A stretch of DNA of 64,000 bases from Anolis sagrei (taxonomy: Eukaryota > Chordata > Lepidosauria > Squamata > Anolidae), in NCBI RefSeq assembly GCF_037176765.1, contig NC_090023.1, positions 126,799,866 through 126,863,865 of the forward strand. The letters run 5' to 3'. The notes below the pieces were generated by a model. The model saw only the letters and a program-made list of their open reading frames with translations, was not told the DNA's origin and did not search any database. Positions 43,654-50,173 of the stretch are shown piece after piece. Made by a program: the position numbers and the translations under genes. How positions within the stretch are numbered: position 1 is the stretch's first letter; each line of letters opens with the position of its first letter.

Positions 43654-45936
43654 CTGCTTGTAGGTATAGGCTATACTGTCCTCACTCTAGAGCTAAGGGC
43701 ATAAGACCTCTTGGATTCTTGAACATTTGCTCACTGTTTGGGAGCTGTGGGAGGAACTTTCCTGGGCACGAAAACTACTGGAGAGTTCACTTGGCAAGTA
43801 ATTTCTGTGCTTTCTGCAGGAATGCCAAAAAACAGGAAATTGTCAAGGCTTATAGGAAGCTAGCGATGCAGTGGCACCCTGATAATTTCCAGGATGAAGA
43901 AGAGAAGAAGAAAGCAGAAAAGAAATTTATTGATATTGCTGCTGCCAAAGAGGTTCTTACAGATCCAGGTACATGGGTTTACAGAGGTGTTTGAGAATGG
44001 CTTAAAACTGAAAAGCTTGATTGCCATTCTGGGATAATGTAATGCTGCAAACCACTTTAATTGTGTAATGCTTCATGTTTTTGCTCCCTTCACTTTAATA
44101 AGGGTCTAATTGACCTTAACACCCTTTGCATGAAATCTCTTAAATTAAAAAAATGGAACTATTGAAGCAAGAGAACAGTTGACTCCCTTAGGAGTAAGAA
44201 AATATGTGGGCATAAGAAATGACACAGATAAATGTGGGAAATGCTTCTGATGGTTCTCAAAAGTATCCCCGCGAGGCCTGTTTTTAATTACAAAAGCATA
44301 AAAGACATATTTGATAAATGGTGGCAAATAGTACCATCTGTGGCAGAGTTGCTAATGACTAAAGTATGTTTAAACATCACTTACTAGTGGTGGGCAGAAC
44401 TGGTGTGCTAGCAGGCACAAATATAAAACGGGAGCACCTGTTCTCAGAATTGCTGCCTTTGTAAAGCTCTTCAAAAATGGCATGGACTAACCTTTTTTTG
44501 CACTGGCAACAACTCACTGATGAAGTGCTTGTGGGAATGCCCACCCAGATATTTTACCATCCTGTGGGAGGCTTCTCTCATGTCCCCACATGGGAAGCTG
44601 GAGCTGACAGAGGGAGTTCAACTCGCTTTCCCCCAAATTTGACAGAGAAGGGAGAGGCAGCAGTGGCTGTGAAAAGGCTGGTGGGAAGCTGAAGGTGGCC
44701 ATGAATAGGCTGGCAGGAGGGCCAGATGTAGGGATGCATTTTCCACCAGCCTTTTCATAGCCACTGTTGGCTTCCTGCCAGGCTTGATGGAGGGGATTGG
44801 CTTTTGGCTAGCTTTTTAGCAGCCATTTACATTTTTTGACAGCAAATCCTTTTTTTGTAATGAACACCTTCAAAATTGAGGTGCGCGTTACCTTTGATGA
44901 TGCATTATATTCAAATAAATATGGGTATTGTGTACCATCAGTAGAAAACATGGTGGTCTACAAAAGGCCCCATGTGTTTTTGTAGAACTTTTCAGGTAAT
45001 TTCATGATTAAGGTTGTTCACGTCATTCCATGTCAACAACCATATTGCTACCGTATTGTTTCTCTTTGTGCTGTAACCACTGTAAAAGGGAATGTAAATG
45101 TAAGTGCTTAAAATGTTAGAAATTACACGACCCATCATGTGTATGAATCAAAGTCTAGAGACACTACTTTTCCGGGGTGCACTTTTCAGAGTCCTTCACT
45201 ATGCCGTTGGCTATCCTGATGGGCTGCAGTCCAGAAGCATAACTCCTCAACTATACTAGATAGGGGATTTCCCCCCTGAAGGCATGGGTTCACAGTCTGG
45301 AGGTCTTTCTGAACTCATCGCTGAGTTTGGGGGGGGGGGGGCGGTGGTGAGGAGGACCTTTGCACAATTAAAACTTGTGTTCCAGTTGTGCTTGTAACTT
45401 CAGATTTAGCCATGGTGGTCCACACCCTAGTTACATCCCTTTTAAAGTACTGTAAGGGGCCCTATGTGGGGCTGCCCTTGAAAAATGCCCGGAAACTCCA
45501 ACTAGTTCAGAGATCTGCAGCCAGGTTATTGACAGGTGCTGGACCAAGGGAGCATACCACCTCCCTGTTACAGCACCTACACTGGCTGCCAATGTGTTTC
45601 TGAGCCCAATTCAAGGTTTTGACCTTTAAAGACCTAAATAGTTCAGGCCCAACTTTCCTATCTGACCACATCACCTCTTACCAACCTGCTGGATCATTAA
45701 GAGTTCATTAAGAGTTTTTATGTAACCTGTTCAAACCCCTTGCCAATAATCTAATGATGAAATTGTGTGTCCTTTTTCCAGACATGCGAAGGAAGTTTGA
45801 TGCGGGAGAAGATCCACTTGATGCAGAAAGCCAGCAAGGTGGAGGAAACCCTTTTCATAGAGGCTGGAATTCCTGGCAAGGGTTTGACCCATTCAGCTCA
45901 GGAGGACCTTTTAAATTTAAATTCCATTTTAATTAG
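6576..45936 (+). CDS. DNAJC3: DNAJC3 (P58IPK) gene, complete coding region in 12 exons
   Basis: ER-lumenal co-chaperone: the TPR repeats bind unfolded clients and the J domain stimulates BiP. It was first described as P58IPK, an inhibitor of PKR/PERK-type eIF2-alpha kinases. Twelve exons join in frame into 503 codons plus TAG. Order of parts: an N-terminal signal peptide (hydrophobic core about residues 11-24); TPR region about 36-372; J domain about 393-461 with HPD at 422-424; a charged linker; and a Gly/Phe-rich C terminus ending KFHFN. Cysteines fall at 248, 258, 313 and 329, the positions of the two disulfides known in the human protein. The only length difference from human appears to be one Gly fewer in the GGG run before NPF. 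All junctions are GT/AG. The gene is convergent with UGGT2. A perfect ERSE in the promoter fits the known ER-stress induction. Identity is very secure. Confidence 0.98.
6793..7040. repeat. Palindromic MITE (gcatctacactgtag family), diverged
   Basis: gtgcatctacactgtagaa and gcagtttgacacaactttaac start the copy just downstream of exon 1. A second, related half follows with atagcactttgataccgctttaac. Confidence 0.6.
7127..7215. repeat. Short inverted repeat (hairpin MITE)
   Basis: gtgttttggacttcaactcc and its partner gctgaagtccaaaacac face each other about 40 bases apart. Same family of words as the palindrome at 7543-7676. Confidence 0.6.
7397..7535. repeat. MITE of the gcatctacactgtag family
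   Basis: gtgcatccacactgtagaa, cagtttgacaccacttgaac and a half-turn to ataactcctatgattcc. It adjoins the exact palindrome that follows. Confidence 0.6.
7543..7676. repeat. Exact 65-bp inverted repeat (4-bp spacer)
   Basis: The left arm (7543-7607) and right arm (7612-7676) are exact reverse complements by eye, with tatc between. Related, less perfect copies occur at 15323-15443 and 7127-7215. Confidence 0.9.
7683..7863. repeat. MITE of the gcatctacactgtag family
   Basis: Inverted halves from gatgcattttggtgccac to gtgcagatgcaccc, with cactttaa / ttaaagtg in the arms. Confidence 0.6.
8458..9109 (-). mobile_element. Helitron-like element, longer copy
   Basis: On the minus strand it begins A|TCTATTTAAATAA at 9109 and ends with the hairpin GCCAC...GTGGC (8487-8470), then CCAG|T at 8458. 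Its first 200 bases match the copy at 2260. The rest is filler with a pyrimidine-rich tract (plus strand, 8490-8620) and paired ggactgcaactcccag words. Confidence 0.6.
9231..9383. mobile_element. Palindromic MITE (aagggcccttc family)
   Basis: The termini aagggcccttctacacag and ctgtgtggaagggccctt mirror each other, and so do the arms (tatcccagaatatcaagg / ccttgatattctgagata). A partial copy precedes it at 9181-9230. Relatives lie at 21178, 21598 and 26083. Confidence 0.8.
9384..10509. other. Intron 1 stretch, nothing recognised
   Basis: AT-rich intron DNA with no exon or confident repeat. A word reminiscent of hAT MITEs occurs near 9990-10060. Confidence 0.5.
10510..10718. repeat. MITE of the gcatctacactgtag family
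   Basis: gcatcttcactgtagaattaat and, mirrored, actgcaatcattctacag, with the middle gtttggtgaggcaccagcac as in the split copy at 5455-6194. A fragment of another MITE (ctggactacaactcct) follows at 10720-10800. Confidence 0.65.
11440..12225 (+). mobile_element. RTE/BovB-like LINE 3' end
   Basis: It encodes the end of a reverse transcriptase: [16 protein letters not shown], then after one frame change [40 protein letters not shown] and [20 protein letters not shown], to about 12189. The wording is very close to BovB ORF2. It is 5'-truncated. The 3' end reads gtcagaagtgactgaac followed by an A/C/T-rich tail. Confidence 0.85.
12416..12723 (-). mobile_element. Penelope-like repeat, single arm
   Basis: Same family as 19869-20304 and 47550-47760: gggttgttgtagg, tatatggccatgttc, ggtttatatatctgtgg and ggtgggagaaagaactc. 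On the minus strand a hammerhead-like motif lies at about 12505-12465, but the cleavage triplet is changed. A MITE piece (ggtgtagatgcatcc) follows near 12822-12838. Confidence 0.65.
12840..13876. other. Intron 1 stretch with (TA/TG)n-rich patch
   Basis: No exon was seen. Alternating TA/TG/CA sequence runs from about 13143 to 13235. Confidence 0.5.
13877..14102 (+). mobile_element. hAT-like DNA transposon fragment
   Basis: Starts with a hAT-type terminus (caggggtcctcaaac) and agagggccaggtcacagtcc. The right end is missing where a SINE remnant begins. Confidence 0.6.
14103..14180 (-). repeat. SINE head remnant
   Basis: cttttggtcagcaagttcag and cagtttaacctgctgcctcac are the inverted head of the tRNA-derived lizard SINE. 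Confidence 0.6.
14562..14672 (+). CDS. DNAJC3: DNAJC3 exon 2
   Basis: Residues 28-64, from the mature N terminus [10 protein letters not shown] into TPR 1 ([18 protein letters not shown]). The acceptor is TTTCAG and the donor is G|GTGTGT. The reading frame runs on into the intron, but the match to human ends at this donor. Confidence 0.95.
14715..14846 (-). repeat. CR1-like 3' end, old
   Basis: gtcatagaatcggaaagggg, cgagttcaacc and gaaactccaccacctc follow the usual CR1 3'-end order. It lies in intron 2 just after exon 2. Confidence 0.5.
14847..15085 (-). mobile_element. LINE 3' end, same family as 1099-1797
   Basis: Shares tgtggagccctattcttgat, gaggacatcagtttccag and ttggcttgatgtgccttcct with the copy at 1099-1797. 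Non-coding 3' segment only. Confidence 0.65.
15323..15443. repeat. Hairpin MITE (gggcaaacttcggcc family)
   Basis: Diverged relative of the exact palindrome at 7543-7676, with arms catgggcaaacttcggccc and agttgaagtctaaaacacctgg. Confidence 0.65.
16395..16970. repeat. DNA-transposon-like repeat followed by (AAT)n-rich DNA
   Basis: atataagctgaggcacctaa and gactcaagtataagccgag form a mirrored pair at 16395-16505. From about 16720 the sequence is largely AAT/ATA repeats, ending at a LINE-tail word (ccctgagtccccc) at 16909-16921. The LINE word is tentative. Confidence 0.5.
17098..17128. repeat. (TATG)n microsatellite
   Basis: About seven tandem gtat/tatg units in intron 2. Confidence 0.85.
17133..17580. 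repeat. Diverged MITE pieces
   Basis: ttattggacagcaactccc at 17153 and cagtccaacatctggcaggc at 17538 resemble the two mirrored ends of a common squamate/avian MITE (tgttggactacaactccc). Intervening DNA is unrecognised. Confidence 0.4.
17890..18358. mobile_element. MITE interrupted by a SINE
   Basis: The ends ctggatctacactgccctat and ggcggtgtagatccagct mirror each other, as do atcccaggatctgatccca and tgggatcagatcctgggat. The SINE at 17936-18242 sits between them. Confidence 0.75.
17936..18242 (-). repeat. tRNA-derived lizard SINE, near full length
   Basis: The minus strand runs from the head (ggccgtggtgg...) and a B-box-like region (aaggtcagcggtttgaatc) to the tail tcagacacaactcgacttaa. The two halves of the MITE on each side show it is the later insertion. 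Confidence 0.85.
18359..19271. other. Rest of intron 2, nothing recognised
   Basis: Mixed-composition intron DNA leading to exon 3. No clear repeat or RNA gene was seen. Confidence 0.5.
19272..19396 (+). CDS. DNAJC3: DNAJC3 exon 3
   Basis: Residues 65-106, with the motif [20 protein letters not shown] typical of TPR 2. The acceptor is TTGCAG and the donor is TCG|GTAAGC. The exon ends in phase 0. Confidence 0.96.
19869..20304. mobile_element. Penelope-like repeat with inverted arms
   Basis: The left arm begins gggttgttgtgaattttctg. The right arm ends ctcacaacaacc, then gtgattctggccatgaaagc. The arms mirror each other for about 140 bases. Flanks show a 10-bp repeat ttataatatt (19859-19868 and 20305-20314), a likely target duplication. 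The right arm keeps the CTGAGGA-stem part of a hammerhead-like motif near 20190-20225. Confidence 0.75.
21178..21352. repeat. MITE (ccccttccacacag family)
   Basis: ggccccttccacacagctga and gggctgtgtggaaggtcc are mirrored ends. Arms include tatctgctttgaactg and tcaaagcaggtattgtgg. Confidence 0.75.
21598..21741. repeat. MITE (cacactgccatataatcc family)
   Basis: Mirrored ends (ttcagcactgccatataatc / atatggcagtgtagaagagg) with arms cagataatc / gattatctg-type. Confidence 0.7.
21867..21941 (+). CDS. DNAJC3: DNAJC3 exon 4
   Basis: Residues 107-131 ([20 protein letters not shown]...), 25 codons as in human and in phase 0 at both ends. The acceptor is CTCTAG and the donor is GTG|GTAAGT. It lies just before the 10-kb fourth intron. 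Confidence 0.96.
22556..23110 (-). mobile_element. RTE/BovB-like LINE fragment, diverged
   Basis: The minus strand near 23090-23000 reads [20 protein letters not shown], which aligns with [20 protein letters not shown] of the copy at 11440-12225. The rest is decayed. It sits at the start of the 10-kb intron 4. Confidence 0.65.
23320..23480. repeat. Degenerate minisatellite (ctaatacacc units)
   Basis: About a dozen imperfect 10-14-base units built on ctaatacacc or ccaataca, ending in a C run. Confidence 0.7.
23481..24665. other. Intron 4 stretch, nothing recognised
   Basis: No exon of DNAJC3 is expected here and none was found. Confidence 0.5.
24666..25762. mobile_element. TA-flanked DNA transposon with nested CR1
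   Basis: The ends tacaggcagccacccggtta and agactgcctgta mirror each other, with inner pairs (ggtttgtttgtaagttg, gttggatgtttgtaaccc). Pogo/Tc1-like by its TA ends. A LINE-tail segment (ctttgggtcccatgagagag, about 24895-24915) and the CR1 at 24948 are inserted. Confidence 0.65.
24948..25487 (-). mobile_element. CR1 LINE, 5'-truncated, open RT C-terminal frame
   Basis: About 155 open minus-strand codons ([20 protein letters not shown] ... [20 protein letters not shown]). Very close to the copy at 5529-6068, so both came from one recently active lineage. Confidence 0.9.
26083..26236. repeat. MITE (ggctcttccacacag family)
   Basis: Mirrored ends gggctcttccacacagcc and gttgtgtggaaggggcc. Confidence 0.75.
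26868..27205. repeat. Long imperfect inverted repeat
   Basis: A 20-bp exact core (cccttacagcttggaccaaa, near 26897-26917) recurs inverted near 27144-27165. Flanks on both sides also pair (atctatatatca, ttttcttctc), giving arms of roughly 90 bases with about 150 between. Confidence 0.7.
27206..27395 (+). repeat. LINE 3'-tail-like segment
   Basis: gtcgctttgagtcttctttgg followed by agcagggtataaatact is the usual end of a squamate LINE. Confidence 0.5.
27396..30340. other. Intron 4 unique stretch
   Basis: Nearly 3 kb of AT-rich DNA with no repeat, exon or RNA gene recognised. Confidence 0.5.
30341..30475. mobile_element. hAT-type MITE with 8-bp target duplication
   Basis: The ends cagtggttctcaacctgtgg and ccacaggttgagaaccactg are perfect inverted repeats. 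The flanks ttctatat and ttctatac match at 7 of 8 bases, the hAT target-site length. Confidence 0.9.
30476..31958. other. End of intron 4, nothing recognised
   Basis: Mixed DNA up to the exon 5 acceptor. No confident repeat. Confidence 0.5.
31959..32111 (+). CDS. DNAJC3: DNAJC3 exon 5
   Basis: Residues 132-182, 51 codons as in human. It encodes the Ser/Glu-rich linker after TPR 3 and the start of TPR 4 ([19 protein letters not shown]). The acceptor is TTACAG and the donor is AAT|GTGAGT. Confidence 0.95.
32505..32600. repeat. MITE half (ggagaacatgtggccctc)
   Basis: cagggctggagaacatgtgg and gttgttggactacaacaccc are one end of the MITE also seen in pieces at 17133-17580. Confidence 0.55.
32777..32958 (+). 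CDS. DNAJC3: DNAJC3 exon 6
   Basis: Residues 183-242 plus two bases ([20 protein letters not shown]... to [11 protein letters not shown]), covering TPRs 5 and 6. The acceptor is TCAAG|GTTTG and the donor is AG|GTAATG, so the exon ends in phase 2. Confidence 0.96.
32959..33595. other. Intron 6, nothing recognised
   Basis: A small intron with no clear repeat. A mirrored pair (ttccatttattctcactat / tggagaataaatggcagg) lies near 33410-33460. Confidence 0.5.
33596..33715 (+). CDS. DNAJC3: DNAJC3 exon 7
   Basis: Residues 243-282 plus two bases ([20 protein letters not shown]...). It contains Cys248 and Cys258, a disulfide pair in the human protein. The acceptor is GAAAAG and the donor is AG|GTGAGG. 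Confidence 0.96.
33976..34352 (-). mobile_element. Probable solo LTR of an old LTR element (fossil)
   Basis: About 377 bp with TG...CA-type ends on the minus strand, a TATA-like box (34140-34133) and a poly(A) signal (34050-34045) in the right order and spacing for an LTR. No coding part or partner LTR was seen, so it would be a solo relic. The family is unknown and no target duplication was confirmed. Confidence 0.4.
34370..34560. repeat. Hairpin MITE with exact 21-bp stem
   Basis: The stem 34444-34464 pairs exactly with 34480-34500 around a 15-base loop. Outer words (cactttaac, acagttaaaat) are also mirrored. Confidence 0.8.
35076..35275 (-). repeat. LINE 3' end
   Basis: aacaacaacaactttattg, then ccccgaagggactcagggc and ggtttacatggggaccaagc, is the inverted 3' end of a common Anolis-type LINE. 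Confidence 0.7.
35276..37823. other. Intron 7 stretch, nothing recognised
   Basis: About 2.5 kb with a T run near 35848-35865 and no confident repeat or exon. Confidence 0.5.
37824..38139 (+). mobile_element. Tigger/pogo-like non-autonomous transposon with TA duplication
   Basis: Begins ttgagtatcctttgtatccc, has tgcttgggaccagaagtgga, and ends aagggatgctcaa. TA lies directly outside each end. Same family as 560-869. Confidence 0.7.
38676..38781 (+). CDS. DNAJC3: DNAJC3 exon 8
   Basis: Residues 283-318 ([15 protein letters not shown]... to ERICYCLSK), TPR 7 including Cys313. The acceptor is AAAAAG and the donor is AAG|GTAACT. Phase 2 in, phase 0 out. Confidence 0.96.
38949..39069 (+). CDS. 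DNAJC3: DNAJC3 exon 9
   Basis: Residues 319-358 plus one base ([20 protein letters not shown]...), TPR 8 including Cys329. It is separated from exon 8 by an intron of only 167 bp. The acceptor is TCCCAG and the donor is G|GTAAAA. The first four residues (NQQS) differ from human DEKP. Confidence 0.95.
39070..40215. other. Intron 9 first part, nothing recognised
   Basis: A short (GT)n lies at 39102-39112. No exon or confident repeat. Confidence 0.5.
40216..40395 (+). repeat. tRNA-derived lizard SINE, 5' two thirds
   Basis: A-box region ctggtggagcagtgggttg and B-box region cagtttgaatccggggatt, then cagcttctgccaacctagc and gctccatgcagtcatgc. The 3' end is missing. Confidence 0.8.
40430..40640. 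repeat. Old MIR/CORE-like amniote repeat
   Basis: ccaccctgtgaagtagatt and gtgactggcccatgttcacc resemble the conserved core of old amniote SINE/LINE repeats. Confidence 0.45.
40641..41911. other. End of intron 9, nothing recognised
   Basis: No confident repeat. Ends at the exon 10 acceptor. Confidence 0.5.
41912..42044 (+). CDS. DNAJC3: DNAJC3 exon 10 (start of J domain)
   Basis: Residues 359-402 plus two bases: the end of TPR 9 ([16 protein letters not shown]), then a helical linker ([13 protein letters not shown]), then the opening of the J domain ([10 protein letters not shown]). The acceptor is TGGTAG and the donor is AG|GTGAGC. Confidence 0.97.
42288..42512. repeat. Pogo-like MITE, diverged
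   Basis: acagtacaactgccatatctg and ggatggagactgtatga form mirrored ends. Inner words (aaaatatgtcctctc, cactattatccatga) recur at 63368-63562. Confidence 0.5.
42831..42925 (-). repeat. LINE 3'-tail remnant
   Basis: tttatttatattctgtcctt then ccaagggggacttagagcag is the inverted tail of the LINE type also at 35076. Confidence 0.55.
43621..43652. repeat. (GT)n microsatellite
   Basis: About 15 GT units, 170 bp before exon 11. Confidence 0.95.
43820..43968 (+). CDS. DNAJC3: DNAJC3 exon 11 (J-domain core, HPD)
   Basis: Residues 403-452 plus one base. It holds helix II ([16 protein letters not shown]), the catalytic HPD tripeptide at residues 422-424 that triggers BiP ATPase, and helix III ([14 protein letters not shown]). 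The acceptor is CTGCAG and the donor is G|GTACAT. Confidence 0.97.
44530..44645 (-). repeat. Lizard SINE fragment
   Basis: tcctgtgggaggcttctctc and tgtccccacatgggaagctg match the SINE at the window's right edge (63795-64000). Confidence 0.7.
45365..45720 (+). mobile_element. L2-like LINE fragment
   Basis: Encodes [20 protein letters not shown] and then [10 protein letters not shown], the typical end of an L2/CR1-clade ORF2, followed after a stop by [10 protein letters not shown]. It ends about 60 bp before exon 12. Confidence 0.7.
45782..45936 (+). CDS. DNAJC3: DNAJC3 exon 12, C terminus and stop
   Basis: Residues 453-503 and TAG. It covers the end of the J domain ([11 protein letters not shown]), the [15 protein letters not shown] stretch and the Phe/Gly-rich tail ending FKFKFHFN. 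There is no KDEL-type signal, as expected for this family. The acceptor is TTCCAG. Confidence 0.97.
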
Positions 45937-48390
45937 AAACTCAGCCTTCTCCCCCTTCCCCAGTTTTGGCTTCTAGGAGCTTGTCTTTATTTTTATCTTT
46001 AGGGAACTTTCAATATTGATTTGGTCTTTGGATAAGAACTTCAATGAAAGCCAGCTTTTCAATGATAGCCGAAAAGAGAAAACAAGTCCATAATGGAGAG
46101 TTATTGATCAACAGCTCTATTAGTACCAGCTTATTTTACACTTCTGGATATCCGAGCCTTTATCTATGAACAGATGGAAGACTTTGTTGGGTGGCACTCC
46201 TTGAGATCCTTCTTCTGAAGTGGACTGAAACCTTCAGCTGGTGACAAACCCCTTTGAGAGAAGCAGTTTTGTTGAAGAAAGCACTTTAAGATATACTAAA
46301 CCCTTAATGATCTCATTTGGGACTTTTATGTTTTTCACCCAGGTGACAAAAGAGCAGAGTGTGATTTAGTCACTCTCTACAAGAAACAACGCTAAAGCCT
46401 TAATTTCTGTGGATATGTGGCTGTCCCTGGAAACACTGAGGGATTGTCTGTGGTGTGGTTGTGTGTCGCTCTCAGATCTTCTCTTAAAATGTAGCTCAGG
46501 TCATAATGAAACCCTATCCTTGTGGGGGGGGGGGGGAAGAAACAGGTTCTGGGAGTTATAGAAGGAGCATCTATAATGCATCCTCAGAGTAAATGCAGTA
46601 AGTTTTCCTGTGCTGCATTGCAACATGGAAATGCTAATGAAAGTCAAAAATTTCTTTGCTTATTTAATAGAGGGCTATAATCTGGGTTGGTAATCGACAC
46701 TTCTAACTTTGAGAACAATTCAAAACTCTCCTATTTCCTTCCAAAAGGAGTTGACACAGAACGATACTCTTTTAAATGTTGTGAAATAGAACCAATTTGA
46801 GCTTTTTCACTCAACATATGCTTGACATTTGAGCAGAATGATTGAGATCTTGCACAAAATATACAGAATTTAATTCTGACCTTGGGGTTTTTTTTTTAAA
46901 AGAAAAGGGATGGATATATGTATTATAACATAACTTTTAAAATGACAGTGTTGTGATTTTTATTAGATGAGAATACCAAACAATATTTTGTAATCTGATG
47001 AAAATTGTTGGCAAAATTGATAATTTCTGATGTACCATTGACTAATATCCATGCCAAAAGCTTCCAAATCATCTAATGTTTATGAAGAAACCAGTGTTTT
47101 CCTCTATTAAATTGCCTGTTGACAAAAGAAACCCCAACTGAACACCACAGCTGACTTCCATTTTAATTTGTGAAAGTGAGAAATTTCAGAAAACCTTGTG
47201 TTTCATATATCTGAGGTGCATTCAGAGTAAAGTTAACATTGTCTCATTATATGAATTGGAATTTGTAGAAATATGGTAATCTTTTACAATTTTTTTTGTA
47301 AGGAAGGAGTTTTTGAGTCCTCCGAAAGGACATTAGCACACTTCACATTCAGGATAAGCATAAAGGCATTCCCCCTTCTTTAAAACACAGTGGGAAGTCT
47401 AATCTTATCAGAGTAATTCTGGTAAAAATAAGAATACACTATGCAGTGCTAGAAGTCAGCAATCTCCACCCCCTGCTTCATTCCTGGAAACGGAATGACA
47501 TAAGGCACAGAATTCTGCACATATTTTCCTTCAGTCAAACTGTGAACTGGCTTGTTGTAGATTTTTCAGGCTGTATGGCCATGTTCTGGAAGCATTCTCT
47601 CCTGACGTTTTACCTGCATCCATGGCAGGCATCCTCACAATCTCTGAGGGTGCCTGCCATAGATGCAGGCAAAATGTCAGGAGGGAATGCTTCTAGAACA
47701 TGGCCATACAGCCCAAAAAACCTACAACCCAATGATTCTGGCCATGAAAGCCTTCGACAGAACTGTGAACTGCGCACTCTTAAAGAATAATGGACAAACC
47801 GTGTGAATGGTCCATTAGTTCAGCCTGTTGAGCAAATTCCCATCAATTGTGCTCCACCCTGTATTCCTACCGAAGAGCAGAAAAATAATTCAGTTTATGA
47901 AAAGCTGCAGAAGATTCTTCACTATGTAGCCTTTATCTCTGTGTTGCTTATTTTAGAATTATTTTTATGAGGGCGATTGTGTGAAAAACTTTACACTAGA
48001 CCTTGTCTGGTGACATTCCCAAGACACAGCCCCGCACCGCTCTTGATACCTTCATAAGGATGGCTCCAAAACACCAGAGAGAGAGAAAGCACCTACCAGT
48101 TACATTTATCCTGAACAGTATTTCAAACCTTTATTCCTGAATAGTGTCAATAAAATGAAGAAGGGGAAGAGAAAGGCGCTTACAGTACTTTTTGCCCCCA
48201 TGCATTGAATTAATTTAGAATTCAATCTTGGCTGAACATTGCTTTTTAAGAGACACCCTTAGGACTAATAGACTAGACGGATCAAGAGTTTATATTTGGA
48301 GAGTTTGTAGTAAAGACTAGTCTAATTCAACTCAACCACTGCCATGAAGGTTGGAAATGTTTGCAGAATAAAACTTTTTAAAAACAAACA
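45937..48390 (+). other. DNAJC3: DNAJC3 3' UTR (probable extent)
   Basis: Non-coding AT-rich sequence follows the stop codon. The first clear poly(A) signals are AATAAA at 48149-48154 and 48367-48372, so the UTR is likely about 2.2-2.4 kb. It contains a G run near 46525-46536 and a 211-bp inverted-arm repeat at 47550-47760. The exact cleavage site cannot be read from the sequence. Confidence 0.5.
47550..47760. mobile_element. Penelope-like inverted-arm repeat in the DNAJC3 3' UTR
   Basis: The left arm (ttgttgtagatttttcaggc ... catccatggcaggcatcc) and right arm (gcctgccatagatgcaggc ... cagcccaaaaaacctacaac) mirror each other for about 85 bases. It ends ggccatgaaagccttcgac. An exact 12-bp target duplication, aactgtgaactg, flanks it (47538-47549 and 47761-47772). 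Confidence 0.85.
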
Positions 48391-50173
48391 AACTTAGGCC
48401 TTTGCTATCAAAGCTAAGATGTTCTTTTGAAGATAAACAAGCCTGCAGTCATCCTAGGTAGAGTTCTGGCAGCAGCAAAATTCAGATTATGCTGCTCTTA
48501 ACTTCATCAATCAGTTTAAAGCTTCTATTAATCAGAAAGCTGCCTTTTTGTGAAACCAGATTAATACTGAAGTTAGTAATTCAGTGCCAACGCTTACAGT
48601 TGTTTATAGTCCAGCTAAAGAACAGAAATTTATGTACTGTGTTGTTTCTATATTGTCATGAGTATTGAGGCGGCGGGAATGGTGATGGAGAAAGGGGAGG
48701 GCCTTCATTTCAGATATTTAGAAACAAAGAAAGTGATTTAAAAGGTAATTCAATTGAGGTTTTCCAGATTGCTATAGGAAGATACTGGTATTAAGACTAA
48801 ATGACTGAAATGTGAATGAATTAGGAAGATGTTCTTCTTTGCAATGTAATTTATGTCTTAAGAAGGACACTGACATTAAAAGGGTTTTTCTTAAACAACT
48901 GAGAACAGAAAAAATGTTTCATCTATAGCTTTCTGGCTTCCAGTCTCAAATTTCCAGTCTCTTCCAGTCTCAAATTTCTGTGCAGATGTTTTGTTTGATT
49001 TTAATAGTTGCAGTGTTTCACCATGTGAGCCCCAATCTGAATCAGGATACCACCTGAGTGAGAAGTTAATGAATTGTGATCGAATACGCCATGCGTGCCT
49101 TCATTACATTTGCGATTCTGTATTGACCTAGGCGTACATTCATTTAAACTCATTGGAATTTGCTTTGGAATGATCTGCTGTCCATATAAAACAGATGTTT
49201 CCTAAGAAACGAAGAGTGTGGAAATCAGCACCTCGTTGCTTTAATTCACTTTATGTATGCTGTGTTTTGTAAGAAAAAAAGGAGTAAAACAAGATGCTCT
49301 CTCTTTTCAAAGTGAGGCAAAAACATGGCAATAATCCAAATATGGCTCCAGCTTGAGCCAATTATTTTGCTCAGAGAATTAGCCCAAATTTGAACTGGCT
49401 TGCAATGTCTCTCTTTCCTAATGAAAAAATGCATTGGTTTACATTTTCCCCAGCTTCTATGGTAATTTAGTTATAAGGAACAAGAATGTACTGAACCGTT
49501 TCCTGTGTTTTTCGGTATCACAAAAGCTGTTTTGGTTCTTGACAGAATTCTATGTAGGACAGTCCAAGTAACAACAGCATCTATGTAGCGTGCCTTAGCA
49601 AACTTTCAATCACCAGAAGATTGCTGTGAATTATGAAGGAAGTAGCTTTATTTTTATTTGAACATATGACCATAGATGTTTCATTTATAAACAATAACAA
49701 TCCTCTTGTTCAAGCGCTGTATAAAAATAATGATCAAGAAATCTAGTTACTTTATAATTATCCCAGTTTGAAAGGCAGAATCTATTCTATGCATATGGAT
49801 TCTACATTAAATTGATGGTAATGGTGTGCAGTGCACAATGACATTTGGTGTTCAGTCTCAATTTTGGATTTTCAAAGTTTTAGAAAATCAGAAAACACAT
49901 GCCTGAATCTGATCAGTTTCATCAAAAATTGTGCCTTCCTGAATTGTATAGCTTTGCATCATTTCTGAAAACTTGGGCCTCAATCCTGAGAAAAAAAGTG
50001 GAGATGATGATGATGTTACAGAGTTAGGAAATCAACATTGGCCATCCAAAAGCTTGGAACTTTGAGAAGGGTGGTAGGACTGAGAAATATAACTACATCA
50101 GTAAGCAAAGGATTGGCAAAAAGGGGAAAATATGATAGTTTCTGCTTTATGTTTCTACCTATATCATCTAGAT
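48391..50173. other. Intergenic DNA between DNAJC3 and UGGT2
   Basis: AT-rich. No gene or confident repeat was recognised. A short tandem (cttccagtctcaaattt, twice) lies at 48948-48978. Confidence 0.5.

Noticed and set aside
43557-43994. Long frame covering exon 11
   Set aside because: The upstream part includes a (GT)n run and intron DNA. The exon starts at 43820.
45388-45603. 71-codon plus frame just before exon 12 of DNAJC3
   Set aside because: L2-like LINE. It has no match in the DNAJC3 protein, and the flanking exons join in phase without it.
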